From Pegea sp. RAD2-039 (lineage: Eukaryota > Chordata > Thaliacea > Salpida > Salpidae): DNA of 64,000 bases. A program made the position numbers and the translations under genes. The notes under the pieces were generated by a model. The model made no database searches. It saw only the letters and a list, made by a program, of their open reading frames with translations, and was not told where the DNA came from. The first letter of the stretch is position 1; each line of letters opens with the position of its first letter. The stretch spans positions 1,240,001 to 1,304,000 of the forward strand of contig JAQGEQ010000084.1 of the NCBI GenBank assembly GCA_034620365.1, in the 5' to 3' direction. Shown piece by piece: positions 10,201 to 19,289 of the stretch.

Positions 10201-10482
10201 AAGCTGGCCAAAAATAATTCCCAATTACATTTAGTTGTTAATTTTGTTTAAAAAAGTTTATATTTCCAACAAGAGTTATTAAATTTATGAGGAAAGCGCA
10301 AAGTTAACAAAATTTTAGAATTTGAAAAAAGGGCTGTTTTAAAATAATTGTTCTGTGATACTGACGTAGTTGATGGAAGCTATACTCAGTCTAATAATGC
10401 CCGAAAAATAACCTGAAAACTAACTTGTCGACTTCATTAGTGGCTTGAACAGCGCTTATTACAATGTATCTTTCATTTAGGT

Positions 10483-10498
10483 GGTTCTGAAAAGAACC
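10483..10498 (-). terminator. Histone mRNA 3' stem-loop (H1 copy 2)
   Basis: Minus strand GGTTCTTTTCAGAACC followed by ACC, identical to the hairpin of H1 copy 1. Confidence 0.93.
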
Positions 10499-10521
10499 GG
10501 ATTGAAACTGAAATTTACAAC

Positions 10522-11088
10522 TTAAGCTTTTTTACCCACAGATTTATTTGAAGCTGACTTTTTAACACTACTTTTAGAATTACTTTTTTTTGCAGCATAC
10601 TTTTTAACAACTTTCTTTTTTACTGTTGTTTTATTTGCCAACTTTTTAGGTTTCGATGGCAACACTTTCTTCTTAGTTGTCTTAGAAGCAAGCTTCTTAG
10701 CTGTTTTGACTTTTGAAGAAGCAACAGATTTCTTAGTTGATTTTTTTGCAACTAACGTTGTTTTTTCAACCTTGCTTACAGATTTCTTTTCCACTTTCGC
10801 AAGTTTAAAAGATCCAGAAGCTCCTATTCCACTAGCTTGAATTAGAGCGCCATCCGTAATTGCCTTTAGTATAGCTTTTCTCACATGCAATTCGAAGTTA
10901 TCTTTGACTTTATAATGTTCTTTAATATAATTAGCAATAGCATGGCGGGAACTTCCTTTGCGTTGCTTCAATGCAGCAATAGAAGCCAGAACCATTTGCT
11001 TGAAAGGTGGATGATCTGTCAGTTTTTTCTGAACATTCTTTGTACGTTTAGAAGCAGCAGTATCGCCAGAAGCAGTTGAGACAACCAT
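10522..11088 (-). CDS. Linker histone H1 (copy 2)
   Basis: Intronless, 188 residues, with the same plan as the copy at 3702. The globular domain differs by a Thr-to-Pro change in the DHPTF/DHPPF motif. A few changes occur in the lysine-rich tail (for example KKSSAKK/KKYAAKK and the last serine/arginine repeats). It lies inverted relative to copy 1 within a 2.1-kb inverted repeat and has its own promoter element and hairpin. Both copies look intact, so both are probably expressed in S phase. Confidence 0.96.
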   Translation of the reverse strand: MVVSTASGDTAASKRTKNVQKKLTDHPPFKQMVLASIAALKQRKGSSRHAIANYIKEHYKVKDNFELHVRKAILKAITDGALIQASGIGASGSFKLAKVEKKSVSKVEKTTLVAKKSTKKSVASSKVKTAKKLASKTTKKKVLPSKPKKLANKTTVKKKVVKKYAAKKSNSKSSVKKSASNKSVGKKA

Positions 11089-11156
11089 GACTAATTATGA
11101 GTAAGATTAATTCTAATCAATTGACAACCAAAAAACGTAAATTTTTTATTGTATGT

Positions 11157-11176
11157 AATGTACGGACTTGAGCGAC
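11157..11176 (-). promoter_or_regulatory. H1 variant of the histone promoter element (copy 2)
   Basis: Reverse complement reads GTCGCTCAAGTCCGTACATT, identical to the element before H1 copy 1, and at the same distance from the start codon. Confidence 0.5.
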
Positions 11177-12105
11177 ATAAATTCCTTTTTGAAAAACGTA
11201 ACATTTCGAAAGTCAACAATTTTAATTAAATCTGTGCTTTAAACCAAGATAACTATGTATACGAAATTACTCAAATTCTTTTGTTTATAATTTTAGATTT
11301 TAAATAAGGAATTCAACATTTATCTACTTCCTTCTTATCCAGTTGTAGTCGATTTTTTTACGTTATCTCTCACAAAATATCAGTGTATGAGATAGTAGTT
11401 TTTATGATAGTATTATTCCATTTTTAACTGGTTTTTATTTAACTAAAAGCTATTCTAACTTGCAATTACAGTCTTGATTTTTATTAAAGGTGCATGCTAA
11501 AGGTATCAATAATTGTATCTTTAATTAATTAACTTAAACAATGGCAATTACTAATTAATTTTATGCTGGAATTCTAATTTTAATTATAAAACTACAGATA
11601 CGTAATTATGCATTTTTAATTTAGCTCAATAAACTTTTAACAAAACTTAGATTATCGACCCACTATTTATTTTTAATAATTGCTAGTTACTTATTGACTG
11701 ATGAACTAGTAAAACTAACTTATTGACTAATCAACTCATAATCTTGATCTATTGACACAATATCAATTTAATTTACACCAGGAAAGCTTTATTGCTAAAA
11801 CTCTAGACATGTTAAAAATATCGAAGGTTCTATTATCTACATTAGATTAGAAGAAATACACCAAGTAAACACAAGTTTAAACGTTTATATTGTATACATC
11901 CGCTATTAATTCATTGACTAATTCTTTTAATTTCTTTTCGAAAACACTCAGTTGTAGTTTCTATTTTAGTTAAATTCCTTTCCTGGTTTCATCTCACCTG
12001 TAGTGATGTGAGCAAGAAAATTTATAAAATATTTGAAAACAACCAGATGAAGCAAATGGGATTTCAACCATTGGTTATAAAAATGCTATTAAGTTGGTTG
12101 TTTAG

Positions 12106-12498
12106 TCATTTAGCTTTATTCTCTGGTTCCATAACCAGCTGGTCGCTGTCATTAAGCAAGGGAGGTCTCACCTCAAGCTTGTGATTTATAAAGCCAAAAA
12201 AAGTTTTCTTGTTAGTTAAAGATAAGATTGCACAATCTCTTCTTGAGTAGAAACTAGAATTAGATTTCTTGTAAACTATACAAAGATCTTTGTACAGAGA
12301 TTTGATAGAATGGTCTGCTTTAGTTAGTTTGTATATGAGGTTTTTCAAATGTTGTGAGTTCCTTAAATATTTGGAAAGATAATATTTTGTCGACTCTATA
12401 AAAACGTCTAAATTTCTCAATCGACTCATAAAAATTGTTAGTAAGCCGAGAGTAAGAATTATTGATGTATGCAGAGAGTTATTATACTTCACTTCCAT
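12106..12498 (-). mobile_element. CR1/Jockey-like LINE fragment (endonuclease-RT linker)
   Basis: A 130-residue frame without a natural start. It resembles the segment that joins endonuclease and RT in CR1/Jockey elements: a helical, lysine- and arginine-rich stretch, then KKTFFGFINHKL and RPPLLNDSDQLV, ending before the RT core. It is the part missing from the LINE at 1118-2738. It stops abruptly and is joined at about 12498 to a different LINE type. Confidence 0.6.
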
Positions 12499-12499
12499 C

Positions 12500-12870
12500 C
12501 AAATGTACGACTACTCATCGTCGTAAGATGCTTTTTACAGCAAACCCCATACCATATAAACAAAGTTCGTTGACAGGCTTTCCTTGACAGAAAAAGGTGT
12601 AGTCTCTCTCTATTTAGGAGCCTTGGCCAGCAAGACGAGTCTCTTGAAGGCTGGTAAAACCAACTTAAAGGCAAGCAAGCTCATTTTCGATAATGGCAGT
12701 TTTTACTGACGTAATCGTCCATGAAGATGGTCATAGTACGGACGTTCCAACTTGCCAGTTTAACGATGGGTATCTCATTGTTAATTTTTTAATTATAGCT
12801 AGGAACACTAGTTATACTCTGCTTGTCACTTACAACACTGCGAAACCCCAGGCACGGTGTTTTATTTGTA
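12500..12870 (-). mobile_element. RTE-type endonuclease fragment
   Basis: On the minus strand, with stops and frameshifts, one reads LASWNVRTM, then IIENELACL, then LQETRLAGQGS, DYTFF.QGKP and YGMGFAVK. This is the order and spelling of the N-terminal endonuclease of RTE/BovB-like elements (WNVRTM...ETRL...DYTFFW.GK...GVGFAV). The fragment ends at the join with the CR1-like piece. Confidence 0.65.
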
Positions 12871-12889
12871 AAAGCCGACATAGTTATTA

Positions 12890-14036
12890 AATACTTTTTT
12901 ATAACACCTTAATTAAGTGTTCTTTTACTACCTGAAAAATCATTTGCAATAAAATCAAAGTTTTTCAAATAATTCATAATTTGAAATTTTCATAGTTGTA
13001 TTTGTTTGAAAACTTGAATAAAAACTAATATTATCAATTTGTTGATTTTTTATTGATTTATCCAAGTATTCAAAATAATCAGACGTTTTTACACTGCAAT
13101 TTCAAAAACACCAAGTTACAAGATGCAATCAGTTTAATCAGCAAATATATAGAAAGTGATAATCAAGCAGATTAAAGGAAAAGTTGCTTTTAAATCTTTA
13201 ATTTAAAGAACCTTGGCTATTTCGATGTTTAGTGCGGTTAGTGAAAGTTAATATTCATAACTACAAATTAATAAAATAATTTTTATTATCACTTATTTGT
13301 AACTTTATGGTATTTAATATTCTGTTATTAAATTAACATAAATTCATTTTTGGTGAACAATTTATGTTTTTAATAAAGGTTTCTTAACCTTTACAACAAA
13401 AAATGAAAAAAAGTTTTTTCATTATCTATTGAAGCTGTTTTTACAGTTTTAATTCTACGCATTCAATAAACTAGTAATTTGGTAATAGTTCTTTCAACAT
13501 TGCTTTTAGTTAAAGATTTATTTGTTAATTTTTTTAAACTATTGTTCAAATAATCATTGATTAATTAAAAAGAGTAAAAATCCTGATTATAAAACTTTAA
13601 CATATAGTTGAATCTGCCAATAACTAATGATTATATTTAATCTATAGTGAATGATTAATAAAATATAGGCATTATATCATATTGTAAATAGTTTACAATT
13701 TTCTAATAAGTATAAAGTTTAATAAATTTGCAATAATATCTTTTAAATATTCCCATTAAAGAAATAAAAGTGAAAAAAAAAATTCATGAAAATAAATGAT
13801 AAACTCTTTCAATTTAAGAAAGTTTTCAATTTACTAAATTTGATGACAGTTTAAATGTACTTTATGTGAAGGGTATACAAATTTCTTTTTGGTAGATCTA
13901 ATTTCTATTTTTTTTGTTTCAAATTTATAACTAAATAAATTCATCTTCTGTGCATTATTAAAAATTGTTTATAGCTTCTTTGAAAATACTTTTCTGTAGA
14001 ATTTATTGCTTTATATATAATTCAAAAACCATTTAT
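12890..14036. other. AT-rich spacer, nothing recognised
   Basis: No open frame of note, no hairpin of histone type and no clear repeat on either strand. Confidence 0.5.
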
Positions 14037-14170
14037 GATTTATTTATTTATTTCAATAAATGCAAAGGAGGGTACCTGAAAAGAGCACCTGTCGCTAACA
14101 CAAATTTTCACAAATAACATCTATTTAGCCAAAAATATAGAAAGTAAAAGATGTAACACATGGTGATGAT
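14037..14170 (-). mobile_element. Short LINE-tail-like repeat, copy B
   Basis: The best preserved copy. On the minus strand it runs through ATAGATGTTATTTGTG, then GCGACAGGTGCTCTTTTCAG, GTACCCTCCTTTGCATTTAT and TGAAATAAATAAATAAATC. It has the same polarity and end as the other four copies. Confidence 0.6.
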
Positions 14171-14372
14171 TGTAAAGAGGCAGTGAAAAGCTATTTAGAG
14201 TGATATCTTCTCAAGCTGTCATTGTAGCTATACATACTTAAATGTAAATAATGTTTTGCTAGAAATGTACAAATACATAAATTCACATCTAATTTATACT
14301 TCAAAACTAATTGTTAAGCTATTAGAAATTATTTCATTTGTAGACTTGGTGGTGCTAAAAATCAAAAATACA

Positions 14373-14440
14373 TACTTTGAACTATTAATACTTAATGACT
14401 ACTTTTGTACCTATAGACACTGAATCTTACAGTATAGTTT
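14373..14440 (-). pseudogene. Relic of an H2B C-terminus (mirror copy)
   Basis: On the minus strand VSIGTKVVIKY followed by a stop matches the H2B end [11 protein letters not shown]. At the DNA level TGAACTATTAATACTTAATG resembles the same region of H2B. It is more decayed upstream (in-frame stops) but keeps the stop region better than its counterpart at 7921. Confidence 0.65.
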
Positions 14441-14495
14441 TATGAAACTAGTGGTAATTATAAAAGATAAACTAAAGCAGCTAGCACATTTTAGT

Positions 14496-14511
14496 GGTCC
14501 TAAAAAGGACC
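14496..14511 (-). terminator. Histone mRNA 3' stem-loop (H2A copy 2)
   Basis: Minus strand GGTCCTTTTTAGGACC then ACT, 16 bases past the H2A stop. Confidence 0.93.
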
Positions 14512-14527
14512 TAAGATTAAATCTTAT

Positions 14528-14902
14528 TTACTCTTTCTTAGATGTTTTCTTGGGTAAGAGAACAGATTGAATATTTGGTAGAACGCCACCTTGAGCAATA
14601 GTTACACCACCAAGTAACTTGTTCAATTCCTCGTCATTACGAATAGCCAGTTGTAAGTGACGAGGAATGATTCTACTCTTCTTGTTGTCACGAGCAGCAT
14701 TGCCAGCTAATTCTAATACTTCAGCACTAAGATATTCCAACACTGCAGCCAAATACACAGGTGCTCCAGCACCAACTCGACTGGCATAATTGCCATTTCT
14801 TAATAGTCGATGAACACGACCAACTGGAAATTGAAGTCCGGCTCGAGAAGATCGAGTCTTTGATTTGGTCTTAGTAATACCACCTTTACCTTTGGATGAC
14901 AT
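14528..14902 (-). CDS. Histone H2A (copy 2)
   Basis: Intronless, 124 residues. Identical to copy 1 except at the end (KKTSKKE instead of KKTAKKEK). The start is taken at MSSKGKGG; the same nine-residue upstream in-frame extension as in copy 1 is present because the promoter region was duplicated. Divergent from H2B copy 2. Confidence 0.97.
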   Translation of the reverse strand: MSSKGKGGITKTKSKTRSSRAGLQFPVGRVHRLLRNGNYASRVGAGAPVYLAAVLEYLSAEVLELAGNAARDNKKSRIIPRHLQLAIRNDEELNKLLGGVTIAQGGVLPNIQSVLLPKKTSKKE

Positions 14903-14972
14903 CTTAGCAATAGGAAATATTATAAACAATAAATCACAATAAAGCCTAATATGTTACTTTTAAATATAAACT

Positions 14973-14992
14973 AATTTGCGGACGTCATCGAC
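14973..14992. promoter_or_regulatory. Shared H2A/H2B bidirectional promoter element (copy 2)
   Basis: Reverse complement of GTCGATGACGTCCGCAAATT, identical to the element between H2B and H2A at 7377-7396. Confidence 0.65.
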
Positions 14993-15076
14993 ATTTATAC
15001 GAATTATTATTGCTTATTTACATAATATTAAGGTATATATACTTATAGTTTATAACATTTGATTTAGACACCTAAG

Positions 15077-15436
15077 ATGGCAGGATCCAAAGCATCTACT
15101 AAAGTCGTCAAAGCTCCTAAATCAGTCGAAAAGGCCAAGAAGCGACGTCATCGTCGAAAAGAGAGCTTCGGCATTTATGTTTACAAAGTTCTGAAACAGG
15201 TTCATCCTGATACTGGTATCTCTAGCAAGGCCATGAACATCATGAACTCGTTTGTGAATGACATCTTTGAGAAAATTGCTTCTGAATCTGCTCGACTTGC
15301 TCATTACAACAAACGATCTACTATCAGCAGTCGAGAAATTCAAACAGCTGTTCGCTTACTTTTGCCTGGTGAATTATCAAAGCATGCAGTTTCTGAAGGC
15401 ACTAAGGCAGTCACCAAGTATACTAGTTCAAAATAG
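15077..15436 (+). CDS. Histone H2B (copy 2)
   Basis: Intronless, 119 residues. Same as copy 1 apart from one residue in the GEL(S)KHAVSEGTK segment. Divergent partner of H2A copy 2, with a stem-loop at 15452-15467. It runs head to tail into the second H3, so strand order in this block is <H2A, H2B>, H3>, H4>. Confidence 0.98.
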   Translation: MAGSKASTKVVKAPKSVEKAKKRRHRRKESFGIYVYKVLKQVHPDTGISSKAMNIMNSFVNDIFEKIASESARLAHYNKRSTISSREIQTAVRLLLPGELSKHAVSEGTKAVTKYTSSK

Positions 15437-15451
15437 ATATTTCATATCTTA

Positions 15452-15467
15452 GGTCCTTTTTAGGACC
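15452..15467 (+). terminator. Histone mRNA 3' stem-loop (H2B copy 2)
   Basis: GGTCCTTTTTAGGACC then ACT, 15 bases past the H2B stop. Confidence 0.93.
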
Positions 15468-15722
15468 ACTTATTTCAAATGAAATTAAAAAAAAACTAAT
15501 TCAAAGCTACGGGTTGGAAGAAATCTAATGCTCAATAAATATGTAAGTGTAATTATTAAATTAGCTAAAAATTATTTTACAGAGATTTAGATTTGATAGG
15601 GAGTGTCTGTAATCTCTTAAATACAAGGATCAATCGAAAAGAAAAATAATAATATTGAAAGTGTAGATACTACTGAATTGTGAAGATATTTGTCATCAAA
15701 CGTTCTATTTTTGAATTTTATC

Positions 15723-15736
15723 TTATGACGTCATAA
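15723..15736. promoter_or_regulatory. CRE-like palindrome upstream of H3 copy 2
   Basis: TTATGACGTCATAA, a perfect palindrome containing the full TGACGTCA site, about 160 bases before the H3 start. The same 14 bases occur at 8422-8435 where no H3 follows. Confidence 0.5.
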
Positions 15737-15822
15737 TAGAAAAACACATTTCTGAATGTTGTTTGCTACTTTAATAGCCAGACTTGATTTATTTAGCTTG
15801 TCTCGTTATTTAATTATTATCT

Positions 15823-15841
15823 GTCGATGACGTCTGTAATT
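15823..15841 (+). promoter_or_regulatory. Histone promoter element, H3 copy 2
   Basis: GTCGATGACGTCTGTAATT, 52-70 bases before the start codon. It differs by one base from the element of H3 copy 1 although the DNA between element and start codon is largely unalignable. Confidence 0.65.
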
Positions 15842-15880
15842 AAAAATTACTATCGAGTGAAGACTCATTCAAATCATTAG

Positions 15881-16303
<423 letters not shown>

Positions 16304-16319
16304 TGTGTTTTATGCACAA

Positions 16320-16335
16320 GGTCCTTTTAAGGACC
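16320..16335 (+). terminator. Histone mRNA 3' stem-loop (H3 copy 2)
   Basis: GGTCCTTTTAAGGACC then ACCA, same as H3 copy 1. Confidence 0.93.
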
Positions 16336-16881
16336 ACCAATTTCTGATATCAAGCAAAATCTTGAAATTTCGAATGAGAATTTAATTTTAAGGAAATTAT
16401 ATTAGTAATGTATTAAAGCTAACATGTTATGCTCGTAAAAAGTTTCTTAATGGATGACTATCTACAAATATTTTTAACTTGTCAAAAGTATGTTTTCAAA
16501 TACTCTTCCTTAATACTATCTATCAAAAGCTATTATTTCAGTCTACAAATAAACTAATTCTAATGAAGCTAGTAATTAGTGCTAACTAGTATAAGTTAAA
16601 CGTGATCATAATTTGGAATGAGTGCTGCTATAAGCATTTTGAGAGTAGTTTAAAACATAAGGTTTGCTTTTTTAGGAAATATAAACATTTTGACTTTAAA
16701 ATTACCTTGTAAACTTTTATACCAAAAAATAACAAACTTTAATTAATTAGACTGACAACTAGCAGTATTTCATTCAAATTAAAGCTTAGTTATTAGCTAT
16801 TTATACAAATGAAGAAAAATATTTGAATCTGTTATTTAAACTTACATAAAATTTAATATTTAGCTAATGAATTAAATCACA

Positions 16882-16900
16882 CTCGCTGACGTCTGTACCA
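16882..16900 (+). promoter_or_regulatory. Histone promoter element, H4 copy 2
   Basis: CTCGCTGACGTCTGTACCA, 58-76 bases before the H4 start codon. Confidence 0.65.
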
Positions 16901-16945
16901 TTAAGTAATTTAACAAAAATTAGCGTCAAATGCTATTCTATTTGA

Positions 16946-17269
<324 letters not shown>

Positions 17270-17283
17270 ATATTTCTATCAAA

Positions 17284-17299
17284 GGTCCTTTTTAGGACC
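17284..17299 (+). terminator. Histone mRNA 3' stem-loop (H4 copy 2)
   Basis: GGTCCTTTTTAGGACC then ACT, 15 bases past the H4 stop. Confidence 0.93.
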
Positions 17300-17360
17300 A
17301 CTGAGTTTTTAAACTGAGCATGTAAAATTTTTAAAGTGTGACAAATTGTACTAAGAGCTA

Positions 17361-17425
17361 TTCTTTTGGCACTTTAGTGCAGAATTAGTTGAAGTGTATT
17401 ATGCACATAGTTTTTAAGGACTGCA
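17361..17425 (+). pseudogene. Relic of an H3 3' end (second copy)
   Basis: Matches the relic at 6274-6336: ATTCTTTTGGCA, then GCAGAATTAGTT, ATTATGCACA and TTTTTAAGGACTGCAGG, corresponding in order to the H3 C-terminal codons, stop, and hairpin. Confidence 0.6.
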
Positions 17426-18003
17426 GGAAGATGAATACTAATTATTTCATAGTATAACTTTAATTCTTGAAACTGGAGACAATAATGTTAAGTATTTGGT
17501 GTTTTTGTTATATTTTACCCATATGATAATAAAACTTTAGTATGGAGTTCTTAAGTTAAAAGTATACCTCACGAGATTTTCATTTTTCCCATTCCAAAAT
17601 TTTGTATAAGATTCTAAATAATATAAAACTTATAATTAGTCTAAAGACAAAGGTGAAAATAATTTTGGTAAAAATAATAAAATTTTTCAAAATAGAACAT
17701 TGATAATGTCAACAAGCTATGATGACTAAAGCTCAGAATTTAAAAAATTTAAGTCTGTAACGTGTTAACGTTTACGCAAGAATAAAAATGCATTTTTACT
17801 TTCACACCTTAATATGCAATTTGAAAAATCTTTACTTTAATGTCGGAGTTTTATTACTTTTAAATTATTTCTGAACTTATTTTATATTGAAAACATCATA
17901 AACATTCATTTTCAAGACTAATCTTTTTTACATAGTCAAATTAAAAGCTGATAACTAGACCCGTAGCTTGAAACTATTTTTTTTAATTTCATCTGAAATA
18001 AGT

Positions 18004-18019
18004 GGTCCTAAAAAGGACC
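18004..18019 (-). terminator. Histone mRNA 3' stem-loop (H2B copy 3)
   Basis: Minus strand GGTCCTTTTTAGGACC then ACT. Confidence 0.93.
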
Positions 18020-18034
18020 TAAGATATGAAATAT

Positions 18035-18394
18035 CTATTTTGAACTAGTATACTTAGTGACTGCCTTAGTGCCTTCAGAAACTGCATGCTTTGCTAATTC
18101 ACCAGGCAAAAGTAAGCGAACAGCTGTTTGAATTTCTCGACTGCTGATAGTAGATCGTTTGTTGTAATGAGCAAGTCGAGCAGATTCAGAAGCAATTTGC
18201 TCAAAGATGTCATTCACAAACGAGTTCATGATGTTCATTGCCTTGCTAGAGATACCAGTATCAGGATGAACTTGTTTCAGAACTTTGTAAACATAAATGC
18301 CGAAGCTCTCTTTTCGACGATGACGTCGCTTCTTGGCTTTTTCGACCGATTTAGGAGCTTTGACAACTTTAGTAGATGCTTTGGATCCTGCCAT
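18035..18394 (-). CDS. Histone H2B (copy 3)
   Basis: Intronless, 119 residues, differing from copy 1 at one residue (FEQIAS for FEKIAS). It is the direct-repeat equivalent of copy 1. Its divergent H2A partner at 18582 is broken and the shared promoter element has lost its GACGTC core, so expression of this copy may be affected even though the frame is intact. Confidence 0.97.
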   Translation of the reverse strand: MAGSKASTKVVKAPKSVEKAKKRRHRRKESFGIYVYKVLKQVHPDTGISSKAMNIMNSFVNDIFEQIASESARLAHYNKRSTISSREIQTAVRLLLPGELAKHAVSEGTKAVTKYTSSK

Positions 18395-18488
18395 TGTTAC
18401 GGTACAACAGAGAATGTAGAGTTGTAATTATTTATGCTTATATATAAACAACTTTTATGCAAATAAGTTATTTCATAATGAATATCAA

Positions 18489-18508
18489 GTCGATGAGGTC
18501 TGTAAATG
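18489..18508. promoter_or_regulatory. Altered histone promoter element before H2B copy 3
   Basis: AGTCGATGAGGTCTGTAAAT. The core reads GAGGTC where all other core-histone elements have GACGTC. The position between divergent H2B and the H2A pseudogene is the normal one. Confidence 0.5.
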
Positions 18509-18581
18509 ATAAATCTAGTAAAGGTATTTTTGTTTGCTGTGAAGCTATTATGATATTTCATCGTACTATTAATTAATTGAG

Positions 18582-18742
18582 ATGTCATACAAAGATAACG
18601 GTGCTTTGAAATCAAGTCGTTCATCTCGAGCCGGACTTCAATTTTCAGTTGGGTGTGTCCATCGACTTTTGAGAAATGGTGATTACGCAAATAAAGTTGC
18701 TTCAGGAGCACTTGTGTATTTGGCCGCGGTGTTGGAATACCT
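18582..18742 (+). pseudogene. Truncated histone H2A
   Basis: The frame starts normally and gives [18 protein letters not shown] and [11 protein letters not shown], covering roughly the first half of H2A. The tail is shortened and several conserved residues are changed, including Pro to Ser and Arg to Cys in the PVGR loop. At LEYL the similarity stops and the sequence passes directly into the third copy of the unidentified coding-like repeat, giving a stop at 18767. The acidic patch and C-terminal half are lost, so it cannot make a working H2A. Confidence 0.85.
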
Positions 18743-18898
18743 TGGCCATGCATATATGCCAGGATAGAAATCATCGAAATCCAATTGTTTCCCATGCTGC
18801 ATGATTCTATTCTCCACGCCAACAAGGTTTATGCTGCAGAAGAGATGGATTGATGCAGCTATGTCCGGCTGACGTCGCTGGAACTGCCAGATCAGCAT
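18741..18898 (-). repeat. Unidentified coding-like repeat, copy 3 (open frame)
   Basis: This copy is open on the minus strand for about 50 codons and reads QFQRRQPDIAASIHLFC, then NLVGVENRIMQHGKQLDF and a YPGIYAWP end. The two copies near H1 line up with it position by position. Base composition is richer in G and C than the surroundings. I do not recognise the protein; a transposon or a fragment of a captured gene are both possible. Confidence 0.5.
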
Positions 18899-19034
18899 TG
18901 AATACAGTGACGAAGTTCCAACTGCAGCTAGAATGTAATTTATAGATCAAAACAAGTTTCTGTCAATTCATCGTTGACGAGTTTTATTCAAGCATTTTTG
19001 ATCATTTATCATTTCCAAAAATATTGGTCATTAA

Positions 19035-19052
19035 AAGGATCTTTTAAGTTTA
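19035..19052 (-). other. Decayed histone hairpin after the H3 pseudogene
   Basis: On the minus strand AAGATCCTTTTAATGACC aligns with AAGGTCCTTTTAAGGACC of the intact H3 genes, with three mismatches that break the stem. It lies 25 bases beyond the pseudogene stop. Confidence 0.5.
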
Positions 19053-19076
19053 TTGGAAGTTCTTAAAACCTCTTAT

Positions 19077-19281
19077 TAAGCTCGTTCTCCAAAAAGGAGT
19101 AGAGCCTATTGAATGTTTTTCGACATAACTTCATGAAGAGTAACATCTCCCAGTCGATATAAAAAAGGCTTTTTACACCACCAGTTGCTCGAGCGTTTTA
19201 ATATGCTGGTTTAGTAGCAATTTACCCGCATAGAACTTTGACACCGATTGATTTACAAGTAGTCTGTTTTATACCTGCCAT
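19077..19281 (-). pseudogene. Histone H3 with internal deletion
   Basis: The minus strand keeps the H3 start (M-x-x-KQTT-KS), the middle (ARATGGVK, then LYR-G-VTLHE) and the last residues (KNIQ...GERA and stop). About 60 codons between the TVALREI region and the MPKDIQ region are deleted, and there are stop codons inside the first 30 codons. It lies at the far end of the histone region in opposite orientation to the intact H3 genes. Confidence 0.85.
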
Positions 19282-19289
19282 TATTACTA

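Larger units (their letters stand above)
9895..12066 (-). repeat. Inverted-repeat arm carrying H1 (right arm)
   Basis: Reverse complement of about 2764-4866. It includes the H1 gene, hairpin, H1 promoter and the unidentified coding-like repeat at 10085-10200. The bases from 11180 to 12066 are AT-rich H1 upstream DNA with no open frame. Confidence 0.8.
14258..15515. repeat. Inverted-repeat arm carrying the H2A/H2B pair (right)
   Basis: Reverse complement of about 6855-8105; contains H2A copy 2 (-), H2B copy 2 (+), their shared promoter, both hairpins and the H2B-tail relic. Confidence 0.8.

Noticed and set aside
18397-18825. 142-codon minus-strand frame
   Set aside because: It runs antisense through the H2B upstream region, the H2A pseudogene and the unidentified repeat, has no recognisable domain, and its composition follows the opposite strand.
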